In this document: in pieces, positions 45,594 to 53,174 of the stretch | Layout: the number at the start of each line of letters is the position of its first letter | Numbering within the stretch: the first letter of the stretch is position 1 | NCBI GenBank assembly: GCA_001282665.1 | Contig: LN874948.1 | Span: 88,985 to 152,984, forward strand | DNA length: 64,000 nucleotides | From: Clostridiales bacterium mt11 | GTDB lineage: Bacteria; Bacillota; Clostridia; Tissierellales; Tepidimicrobiaceae | Direction of reading: 5' to 3' | Made by a program: the position numbers and the translations under genes | The notes under the pieces: model-generated | What the model was told of the DNA's origin: nothing | What the model saw: only the letters and a program-made list of their open reading frames with translations | Databases searched by the model: none

Positions 45594-46088
45594 TTAATAT
45601 TTACTCTTCTTTAATACTGCACTCATTATATTGGTAATACCTTTTTCCGCATTTCCATCAAATTTTTCCAAGGATTCTACTCTTCCCATATTGGTGATTA
45701 TAACTGGTGAGACAAGGGATTTTCCTTTCTCCTTTAACAGCTCTAGATCAGCTTCTAAAATCACATCTCCTTTTTTCACCTTTTCCATTAAAGCTATATG
45801 TTGAGTAAAACATTCACCTTTTAGCTTAATGGTATCTAATCCTATATGGATAAGCAGCTCTATGCCTTCTTCAGACCTGATAACTATACAATGGTTTGAT
45901 TTATATGTACTAGTTATCTCTCCATCGAAAGGTGCTATTACCTTACCATCCGTTATCTCGATAGCAACACCTTCTCCTAACCGTTTAGTAGAAAAGCCTT
46001 CGTCCTCTACTTCTTCTAATGGTATAACTTTTCCTGTCATAGGGGATATAATATCAATAGGCTTGTTCCTCTTAAATAAGTTCATCAT
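45594..46088 (-). CDS. PTS IIA component, glucose (Crr) type, copy 2
   Basis: 164 residues, paralogue of the protein at 40358-40840: VAIEITDGKVIAPFDGEI, SNHCIVI and phospho-histidine in LLIHIGLDTIKLKG. GAGGTG precedes the ATG. It stays intact upstream of the dead murP copy, so it may have kept a role with another IIBC. Confidence 0.88.
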   Translation of the reverse strand: MMNLFKRNKPIDIISPMTGKVIPLEEVEDEGFSTKRLGEGVAIEITDGKVIAPFDGEITSTYKSNHCIVIRSEEGIELLIHIGLDTIKLKGECFTQHIALMEKVKKGDVILEADLELLKEKGKSLVSPVIITNMGRVESLEKFDGNAEKGITNIMSAVLKKSKY

Positions 46089-46170
46089 AGGATCACCTCT
46101 TCCCGTTTAATATAGCTATTATATCACATAGTTAATCTTTGGGAAATCCATATTGTTAAAATTTATACAA

Positions 46171-46893
46171 TTAATCAATTGGATTTTCTAATTTGCATAG
46201 ATTCATTATATATAGGTTTAGATACATAGTATACATACTTACTATAAAACTAATAATTACTAAAATTAGCATATTGTTTTTATATGCATCTATAGTAGTT
46301 AAAGTACTTAACAGAGAAGCAATCAGTAATATTCCTAGTATCTTAAAAAAATATTTTTTCCCTATTTTTATACCTTCTTTAATTGAAGGCTTAATAGTAT
46401 CATCGGAGTAAATTAAATAATTCATAATTGAATTAGTAAAAATGCCTAAAATAACGAGGACAACGATGAATAACAATCCTAAGAAAATTATACCACCATA
46501 ACTTGATATAGCTGATACCATCATAGAAGTAACTAAAAGACTAATGAGTATTATAATTATTATAAATACTACATTAAGACCTAAAAATTTGGGATAAAAA
46601 TGAAACACATAAGAAAATACTTTTCCTTGCTCAACGGATTCTTCCTTAGTTATTTTTCTAGCAATAACTAATCCATAAGCACTAACATAAATTTCTATCA
46701 AAATAAAAACAACTACTTTAATAAAAGATTTCCCATTGAAAAGATTTTTAATATAAAAATCTTCTAAATTTGATGACTGAAAAAAGGTTCCCCCAAATTT
46801 ATTTAATATTAAAGCTAAAATTATAGAAATAATAAAAAAAGCAATAAAATTTTTGAAATTCTTTTTATAAATCTTAAATACTTCACCCATCAT
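46171..46893 (-). CDS. Multispanning membrane protein, unknown
   Basis: 240 residues with about six hydrophobic segments (FIAFFIISIILALIL, VVFILIEIYVSAYGLVIA, LNVVFIIIIILISLLV and others) and short basic loops (GEVFKIYKKNFKNF). Resembles in layout the DUF975/YciC-type membrane families but is not recognised. Its ATG shares the A of the stop of the zincin gene upstream (TAATG), so the two are co-translated. Confidence 0.7.
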   Translation of the reverse strand: MMGEVFKIYKKNFKNFIAFFIISIILALILNKFGGTFFQSSNLEDFYIKNLFNGKSFIKVVVFILIEIYVSAYGLVIARKITKEESVEQGKVFSYVFHFYPKFLGLNVVFIIIIILISLLVTSMMVSAISSYGGIIFLGLLFIVVLVILGIFTNSIMNYLIYSDDTIKPSIKEGIKIGKKYFFKILGILLIASLLSTLTTIDAYKNNMLILVIISFIVSMYTMYLNLYIMNLCKLENPID

Positions 46894-47843
46894 TACAATT
46901 CCCCCTTTTTATATACTATCCATTCCTCTATTTCCTTGCTAAACCCTGAGGGGATATTATTTCTATTGCATATTTCTATATATCTTTCAATAATTCTCCT
47001 ATATTCTAAATTCAATGTCCAATCATCTAAGAGCAATACTCCTTCTTCATTATATATAGTACTGACAATATGGTAGCCTATCACATATATATTTAATGTA
47101 CCAATATCCTTATGATTAAGCTTACCAGATTTTATATTAAGTAGTATATCATTTAACCTATCAAATTCTTCCTTTAAGAGTATTAGATTTCTCTTAGTTA
47201 AAGTCCCTACAGGATCGTCTGTCTTCAATGTTGCACCATGTTGAGCTAAACATGCTATTCCCTCTTCCATGGATTTTCCAATTACTTCATAGGTTAATCT
47301 GTTAGTGTTTAAGAACGTTTTTAAAAAAAAGACAAATCTACTCTTAACGGAAAATTTTCGATTATGATATAACTCATGGATCAATATTTTTACAAATTCT
47401 TCCCTATGTCCAATATATTTACCATAATTTATAAATACTTTTTTCCTATTAATAGTAAATCCCCCATCTATTCCTCCGCCATATATGCAAATATTAAAAC
47501 CTACTGCTATATTCCTAGGCACTATTTTGTAAACTTCATGAAGGGCTTGAGCAATTATTTGTTTTTCATTATCTTTAATATAACGTATATCATTACCTAG
47601 CTTTTCAACCTTTTCTCTTATCAAATAGAATTCATATTTATCCTTATAATTTTCATTTGAAATTACTTTTCTCAGTTCATTTTCAATTTCTTCGACATTT
47701 AACATATTTCCCATGTTTTTCTGATGCTCTAAAAATCCTTTTGTACCTTTTGTCTTAATGAATTTATTGAATTCTTCTTCATCAAAGATATCCTGTTTTA
47801 AAATATTGTATAAGGATATTATACTATCCATATTAAAGCTCAC
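46893..47843 (-). CDS. Putative zincin-type metalloprotease, unknown family
   Basis: 316 residues, no signal peptide. Contains the zinc motif HELYH in EEFVKILIHELYHNRKF, preceded by strands NIAVGFNICIYGGGID, and a possible third ligand Glu in SMEEGIACLAQHG. The layout is like DUF2268/DUF5700-style putative proteases. Translationally coupled to a membrane protein, which may be substrate, anchor or exporter. Start probably GTG 47843 behind GGGGGTG. Confidence 0.65.
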   Translation of the reverse strand: MSFNMDSIISLYNILKQDIFDEEEFNKFIKTKGTKGFLEHQKNMGNMLNVEEIENELRKVISNENYKDKYEFYLIREKVEKLGNDIRYIKDNEKQIIAQALHEVYKIVPRNIAVGFNICIYGGGIDGGFTINRKKVFINYGKYIGHREEFVKILIHELYHNRKFSVKSRFVFFLKTFLNTNRLTYEVIGKSMEEGIACLAQHGATLKTDDPVGTLTKRNLILLKEEFDRLNDILLNIKSGKLNHKDIGTLNIYVIGYHIVSTIYNEEGVLLLDDWTLNLEYRRIIERYIEICNRNNIPSGFSKEIEEWIVYKKGEL

Positions 47844-47923
47844 TTTGCACCCCCTATTCCCAATGCCCTATATTAAATATATACGACAATTAGGAACAGG
47901 GTATGAATAAACTACCAGCAATT

Positions 47924-48805
47924 TTAGCTATCAACTATATTTTCTAACCATCTTTTAAAATCAACCATTTGATCCATAGCTTCCCTATAACCTTGCTCAT
48001 ATAATGAATTCAATTTATCAATATTCTTTTCTAACCTATCCACTACTATTTCTCCAATAGGCCTGAAAACATAAACAAACCCCTCTTTTTCTAAATTCTT
48101 AACCTTTTCTAAAGTTATATTGTATTTTATATGTCTAATTTCTATAGCATGCAATATTTTAGGATACTTTTTTAAGATATGTTTTGAATATAATCCTAAA
48201 GTTTGTTCCTCTTTACGATAACCTTCATTTCTAGTAAGTATCACCACATTGAATTTGTTTCCATCTTCTATTGACTTATCTAATGGAATAGAATCTGTGA
48301 TTCCACCATCAAAATATAGTTTATCCTTTATTTCAACAGGCGGGGAAATAATAGGTAAACTACTTGAAGCTCGTAGTACCTTACTCATAAAAGCTTTACC
48401 ATCTCCATTGGATTGAGATTTTTCAAAGTATACTGGATGTCCAGTTTCACAATCTGTTACACAAACCTTAAAGATTGTTGGTGAATTTAGAAAGGTTTCA
48501 TAGTCAAAGGGGACTAACTCATTTGGCAATGTATTAAATAAAAACTCCATATTGAAATAGCTATTATCTCGTATTAAATGTTTAAATCCAGAATAATTCT
48601 TATGTCCTACATAGTCTACAAATACCTTTTTATTTCTTTCTCTTTGCTCAGCAACAAAATTTGCTCCGTTATTAGCTCCAGCAGATACTCCTATTACATA
48701 AGGAAATTTAATATTTTCATCCATAAATGCATCGAGAACACCTGAAGTATATGCCCCCCGCATGCCTCCTCCTTCAAGGACAAGACCAATTTTATTATTC
48801 TTCAT
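47924..48805 (-). CDS. Patatin-like phospholipase (RssA/YqhO type)
   Basis: About 293 residues. Oxyanion GGGMRGAYTSG, nucleophile serine in GVSAGAN and catalytic Asp in DGGITDSIPLD. Hydrolyses acyl lipids in the cytoplasm by family. The start at 48805 (MKNNKIGLVLEGG) has GAGGTG six bases upstream; a frame extending to 48886 lacks a site. The IS1182-type element begins about 100 bases upstream and may disturb its promoter. Confidence 0.88.
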   Translation of the reverse strand: MKNNKIGLVLEGGGMRGAYTSGVLDAFMDENIKFPYVIGVSAGANNGANFVAEQRERNKKVFVDYVGHKNYSGFKHLIRDNSYFNMEFLFNTLPNELVPFDYETFLNSPTIFKVCVTDCETGHPVYFEKSQSNGDGKAFMSKVLRASSSLPIISPPVEIKDKLYFDGGITDSIPLDKSIEDGNKFNVVILTRNEGYRKEEQTLGLYSKHILKKYPKILHAIEIRHIKYNITLEKVKNLEKEGFVYVFRPIGEIVVDRLEKNIDKLNSLYEQGYREAMDQMVDFKRWLENIVDS

Positions 48806-48901
48806 AATCATCACCTCGAACATATTTAATGATTTCTTTCTTAATCCCTCCATATATATTTTACACTTATTTAAGCCTATGTGCATAATATATATTAGTT
48901 A

Positions 48902-50593
48902 GTTGCAGAATATAAATTCAAAACTATCCACAGAAATTAGCTTTAAATTATCAAAAACATTGAGATATTAACAAAAAAAGAGCATAGGAAAATAAAGGTT
49001 TAGCCTAACCTTTTAAAATTAATATTTAGATGATTGAGATTAAGCAATCAAAGATTTAATAGCAAGCGGATTGTCATAATTTTTAGTCTTAAATATAAGT
49101 ATAAAAGCAATTAATTGAGAAATACAAGCAAGTAAAATATCTGATTTTAAAGATACTGTATTTCTAATTCTTGATGATTTAATTTGAATGAAATTTTTAA
49201 TTTGGCAAATGGATCTTTCGCAAATAGTTTTAAGTCTATATAACTTTTGCCATTTCAAACTATCACGAGGGATAGAAGAATTAAATCGATAATTATGATG
49301 TATAGTAATTTGCTTGATTCGTCCGCATTTTGAACTGGTACATGGATTTTTACAATTTAATATATAGCTGAGCTTACCTTTAACATTAATTTTCTTAGCC
49401 ATTGGACATATATATTTTATTCTATCAGCTCTACCTTTTTCACGAGTGATTCCGTCATAAACCATAGATAAAGAAGAATCGTATGGGCAAAGGGGAACTC
49501 CTACCTCATTAAATCCAGATTGAGGTAAATTAGGTGAATTACGTGGATTTAATGCGATTATAGGCATGATGTTGTTTTGATGAAGGTAAGCATAATTATC
49601 ATCGGCATCAAAACCTGCATCACCTAAGAAATATTTATATGAGAAGTTAGGATGCAGTTGAAAATAAGTTTCAAGAGAAGAAATCAAAGATTTAGCATCG
49701 TAATTATCCTTAATAACTTGAGGTCTTAAATCTTTTTCTAGATTGTTGTCGGCATCATAGAAATTAACATATCTAACAACACCAAGGGCATTAGTAGATA
49801 TAATACATTTTTGAAAGTATCCAAAATGTCCATTAAGGTAAGCAAGCTTAGCATCAGGGTTAGAAGAAGCAGATTTAGGCATTTGACTTTGAGCATATTT
49901 TTCAACATCAAAAGTTGAATTAGGATTATCCTTAATAATTAACTTAGAATATGCTTTAGCTTTTTTAAGTTGAGATTGATAAAACTTAGGATTATTCTCA
50001 GTAACATAAGCTTCAAATCCAGTAGTATCAGTAATTAAAACAGAAGCTAAAAATGGATTGATTTCCTTAGAAACTTCCTCAGTTACATCAACTAGATTAT
50101 TAAATAAATCATTAAGATTATCAAGAAAATTTAATTTAAATCTAGAGAACTGAGATTTATCAGGTATCTTTAAGAAACCACAGAACTTACGAATTTCTGA
50201 TGATATATGTAGTAATGAAATTAGTAGGTCAATAGAAGGAATAGACAAAATATTTTTAAGAATAAAAGCAGATAACATAGATTCTAAAGAGAAATCTCTT
50301 TTTCTACCAAAATGAGAATAATATTTCTGATAGAAAGAAAATGGGATAAAATCACTAATATTAATGAATTGGTTTAATAAATCAAGTAAATTACTTTGAT
50401 TTTGATTATAAAACTTATCAAAATCAGTAGAAATATCGCAAAAGTTTAATTGTTTAGCTGAAACTGGCATAGGATTCTCCTTTCTTTGAGTTATGCACAC
50501 TTTATCAATGTATATATACCCAAAAATGGGGGGAATCCAGCCATTTCAATATATTAAATTGCAGTGTTTATGCGAGTTGTAGAGTTCTGCAAC
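48902..50593 (-). mobile_element. IS1182-type insertion sequence
   Basis: One transposase gene between short terminal inverted repeats GTTGCAGAA (48902-48910) and TTCTGCAAC (50585-50593). Flanks AATATATATTAG and CTATAATATATATT are themselves near-inverted, so insertion seems to have occurred in a palindromic AT-rich spot. No clean target duplication was found. Confidence 0.75.
49040..50470 (-). CDS. IS1182-family transposase
   Basis: 476 residues. N-terminal IS1182-type region (SLESMLSAFILKNIL, PDKSQFSRFK) and DDE catalytic core: LITDTTGFE, FLGDAGFDADDN and ICERSICQIKNF. ATG 50470 (MPVSAKQLNF) has AAAGGAG upstream; ten more codons to 50500 are unlikely. Intact. Confidence 0.9.
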   Translation of the reverse strand: MPVSAKQLNFCDISTDFDKFYNQNQSNLLDLLNQFINISDFIPFSFYQKYYSHFGRKRDFSLESMLSAFILKNILSIPSIDLLISLLHISSEIRKFCGFLKIPDKSQFSRFKLNFLDNLNDLFNNLVDVTEEVSKEINPFLASVLITDTTGFEAYVTENNPKFYQSQLKKAKAYSKLIIKDNPNSTFDVEKYAQSQMPKSASSNPDAKLAYLNGHFGYFQKCIISTNALGVVRYVNFYDADNNLEKDLRPQVIKDNYDAKSLISSLETYFQLHPNFSYKYFLGDAGFDADDNYAYLHQNNIMPIIALNPRNSPNLPQSGFNEVGVPLCPYDSSLSMVYDGITREKGRADRIKYICPMAKKINVKGKLSYILNCKNPCTSSKCGRIKQITIHHNYRFNSSIPRDSLKWQKLYRLKTICERSICQIKNFIQIKSSRIRNTVSLKSDILLACISQLIAFILIFKTKNYDNPLAIKSLIA

Positions 50594-50627
50594 GAGCTAT
50601 AATATATATTTGAAGGGAGGATAAAAA

Positions 50628-51107
50628 ATGAATTACGAAACCAAAACTACTGCTTTTGCTAAGATAATCGGCGGTAACCTTGCTCCTAATCTATATGGTA
50701 ACATATTTTTTGATGATGTGGCAGGGGGAACTGAAGTATATGTGGAAGTATGGGGATTACCCCTATATCAGCCAGCAGAAAACGGAAACCAACCCATAGG
50801 TCCTTTTGGATTCCATATACATGAAAATGGAGTCTGTAGCATTACAGACTTGGATAATCCTTTTGAATCTGCTGGAAGCCATTACAATCCAACAAATCAA
50901 CCTCATGGTAACCATGCTGGAGATTTTCCTGTTATATTTTCAAATAATGGCTATGCAAAGATGAGTTTTTTTACAGATAAATTTAAGCCTAAAGATATAA
51001 TAGGAAAGTCGGTAATAATTCACCAAAACCCTGATGATTATAGAACACAACCTGCTGGAAATTCAGGAAAGAGAATGGCTTGTGGAGTTATATATAAACT
51101 TTATTAG
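50628..51107 (+). CDS. sodC: Cu/Zn superoxide dismutase-like protein
   Basis: 159 residues, no signal peptide or lipobox. Copper and zinc ligands are all visible: FGFHIHENG, SAGSHYNP, PHGNHAGDFP and VIIHQNPDDY. The conserved Arg is in SGKRMACGV, and Cys residues in GVC and ACGV could form the family disulfide. GGGAGG precedes ATG. Unusual in being apparently cytoplasmic in a clostridial background. The upstream end abuts the IS1182-type element (35 bases), and TATAAT at 50598-50603 lies at the junction. Confidence 0.88.
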   Translation: MNYETKTTAFAKIIGGNLAPNLYGNIFFDDVAGGTEVYVEVWGLPLYQPAENGNQPIGPFGFHIHENGVCSITDLDNPFESAGSHYNPTNQPHGNHAGDFPVIFSNNGYAKMSFFTDKFKPKDIIGKSVIIHQNPDDYRTQPAGNSGKRMACGVIYKLY

Positions 51108-51114
51108 GTGTGAA

Positions 51115-51137
51115 AAGGTCAGATTTTATCTGGCCTT
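51115..51137 (+). terminator. Hairpin after sodC
   Basis: AAGGTCAGA and TCTGGCCTT arms; only a weak T run follows, so efficiency is uncertain. Confidence 0.55.
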
Positions 51138-51331
51138 GAGTACATTTTGTTAAATAACACAAAATATAAAATGTATTATTAATCAAAATGAGATGGAATC
51201 CATCTTCTACCATTCGTTTATTTATATTATTCGTAGGAATAAAACAAACCTTATTTTACTATACTCTTCTAGTAATAAATTCTTCTTTACTTAATCTAGA
51301 TATCCAAAAAATCTCTCTCTTTTAATTTAAA

Positions 51332-51640
51332 CTAATCAATAAGATTTTCATCTTTCATTCTTCTTAAGGAATCATCAATCGATTTCTCAAATTCTTCCTG
51401 AACTGAATAGTAAACTACTATTTGCATTAATGCGACAACGGCCTGTTTAATTTCACTAGCTAGAGCCTCTTTACTTGGTTCACCATATTTTAGCCTTTTT
51501 ATACCCGCATCTTCAAAATGATTAACCTCACTTGCCACCTCACCACATTCTTCTAATAACCTTGTAACCATTTGAAAAGGTTCAACTCCATCAGGAAAAC
51601 GCTTGAAATATCCTTGAACCATCTTATATAATTTGTCCAC
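51332..51640 (-). CDS. MazG-like nucleotide pyrophosphohydrolase
   Basis: About 102 residues, helical, with the MazG metal motif EECGEVASE and a later EIKQAVVALMQIVVYY. Family members hydrolyse non-canonical NTPs. The likely start is GTG 51640 with GGAGGGG upstream; an ATG at 51655 overlaps the site. Confidence 0.75.
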   Translation of the reverse strand: MDKLYKMVQGYFKRFPDGVEPFQMVTRLLEECGEVASEVNHFEDAGIKRLKYGEPSKEALASEIKQAVVALMQIVVYYSVQEEFEKSIDDSLRRMKDENLID

Positions 51641-51708
51641 TATTCTCCCCTCCATTAACTGTATAAAAATATCAAAGATTATTGACTATAAATTACACAA
51701 TGCATATG

Positions 51709-51833
51709 TTTACTTCAATCAATATTGTGGTATAATACAATTAAAGGTAATCGATACCGCAATGGTGGGGTTGCCGCTTTAAGGTTAATTAATTATAATC
51801 ACCTAGCATGGCGAGCAGGATGATTATTTTTTT
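51709..51833 (+). ncRNA. Candidate antisense antitoxin RNA with promoter and terminator
   Basis: Promoter TTTACT (51709-51714), 16 bases, TATAAT (51731-51736). A roughly 90-base RNA then runs to a terminator TAATCACCTAGC/GCAGGATGATTA with eight T (51796-51833). It is transcribed toward and would overlap the 3' region of the minus-strand toxin-like mRNA, as RatA does with txpA. No ORF. Confidence 0.6.
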
Positions 51834-51836
51834 CTC

Positions 51837-51943
51837 TTAATTATCCTTTGTTAGCATAATAATTAGGGAGATTAGCAATATTGATAACATTCCAAACGCA
51901 ATCATTAATGATATTGCTTGATATGTAGAGTCACATCGACCAT
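51837..51943 (-). pseudogene. Frameshifted holin-like type I toxin
   Basis: The frame ending at 51837 reads STYQAISLMIAFGMLSIL then LISLIIMLTKDN, a close fit to the small holin-like toxin family (Hol_Tox). The ribosome site AGAGGAGAG and ATG at 51943 (MVDV) are in another frame; removing two bases (AC at about 51930) joins them as MVDVSTYQAIS. As it stands the toxin cannot be made from that ATG. Confidence 0.65.
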
Positions 51944-52006
51944 CTCTCCTCTTCTGTAGATTGGAGGTGACAACTGCACCCTGCTTTTTCCGATTGCCTT
52001 GTCCCA

Positions 52007-52035
52007 ATAATATCATTTATTGTATTTTACTTCAA
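52007..52035 (-). promoter_or_regulatory. Promoter of the toxin-like transcript
   Basis: Minus-strand TTGAAG (52030-52035), 17 bases, TATTAT (52007-52012), about 65 bases upstream of the toxin ATG. The leader has a GGTG/CACC hairpin. Confidence 0.6.
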
Positions 52036-52352
52036 TTATTTTATACGATATAATAAAAACTTCTCCCATCTTTACACAAATATAACGCTATAAGACACTT
52101 TAACCAATGAATCTTATATGGTTATTCTCAACTATGCTGGTAAACTACACGGTGGGGTGTAGTTCACGTGATATGCATTAAGCAATACATAATCAACTCT
52201 ATCAATTCCATGTAACTATGGACTATGATTGCAAATGGTATAAATTCCAATAGTACTAACATATTTCATCTCTATAATAAACAATGTATTGTCATTAATT
52301 AAATTATATATTAAGATAAAATATAGATAAACTTTTAAATGGGGGAGATTTT
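52036..52352. other. Intergenic region before the UPF0178 gene
   Basis: AT-rich. One hairpin ACTACAC/GGTGTAGT near 52145-52165 without a T run. No ORF recognised. Confidence 0.6.
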
Positions 52353-52799
52353 ATGATTATATTTGTTGATGCAGATGGTTGTCCGGTAGTTAACATAGCC
52401 ATAGATGTCGCTAAGGAATATGGTATTAAAATCATAGTAGTTAAAAACTATGCCGTAGAATTAGATAATCCTTATGCAGAAATCGTATCTGTAGATATTT
52501 CAAGGGATAGTGCTGACTATTATATAGCAAATAGAATAAATAATACTGATATATTGATTACACAAGACTATGGCCTTGCAGCTATGGGTCTTACGAAGGG
52601 TGCTTATTGTATAAACCAAAATGGCTATTTGATAACAGATAAAAATATAGGAGATATGCTTACTATAAGACATGTTAATGCGACACTTAGAAGAAAGAAA
52701 AAAATATATACTAAATTCAAGAAAAGAAACCCTGAAGCTGATGGAAGATTTGAAAAAGGCTTAAGAAATCTTATAGAACATATTAATTCACTTACTTAG
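52353..52799 (+). CDS. UPF0178 (YaiI/YqxD) protein
   Basis: 148 residues. Family hallmarks FVDADGCPVVN at the N-terminus, DILITQDYGLAAMGL and HVNATLRRKKK. PIN-like fold with conserved acidic residues; function unestablished. GGGGGAG precedes ATG. Confidence 0.88.
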   Translation: MIIFVDADGCPVVNIAIDVAKEYGIKIIVVKNYAVELDNPYAEIVSVDISRDSADYYIANRINNTDILITQDYGLAAMGLTKGAYCINQNGYLITDKNIGDMLTIRHVNATLRRKKKIYTKFKKRNPEADGRFEKGLRNLIEHINSLT

Positions 52800-53174
52800 A
52801 GCCACATTAAAATAATTTATTAGGAAGTATACAATAATCAATCCTTTCTCAATTCGATTTCATATCTAAATGTATAAGAATAGTTCTATACGTTTACCAG
52901 CTTTCAATTTATGTTTAAAACTTCTAACTGATAATGCTACATTCTAATATATACCTGTCATTTTTTCACTATCCAAGTTTATAAAATCAACTATTCTATT
53001 GCTTATTCCAAGAATATTATACAAACGATAATCTATATAGATAAAGGATAATATTTGATCTTTAAGTATGTTCTATTTAAACAACTAAATTTATATAACA
53101 GATTAAAATAGTTACTTATAAATCAAAGTCCTTTTGAACATACTATCCTTATCAAACCTATTGGAGGCATTTTT
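52800..53174 (+). other. Non-coding leader region before the molybdenum hydroxylase operon
   Basis: No ORF. AGTATGTTC (53065-53073) is complementary to GAACATACT (53136-53144), and AAGGATA (53044-53050) to TATCCTT (53144-53150), giving a long interrupted stem ending 24 bases before the ATG. Could be a structured 5' leader; no known riboswitch class is recognised. Confidence 0.45.

Noticed and set aside
51743..51833. Small RNA as SRP RNA, T-box or 6S RNA
   Set aside because: No SRP tetraloop region, T-box sequence or 6S bubble; size, terminator and position fit an antisense antitoxin better.
52980..53174. Moco or purine riboswitch before the molybdenum hydroxylase
   Set aside because: None of the conserved loop sequences of either class could be found.
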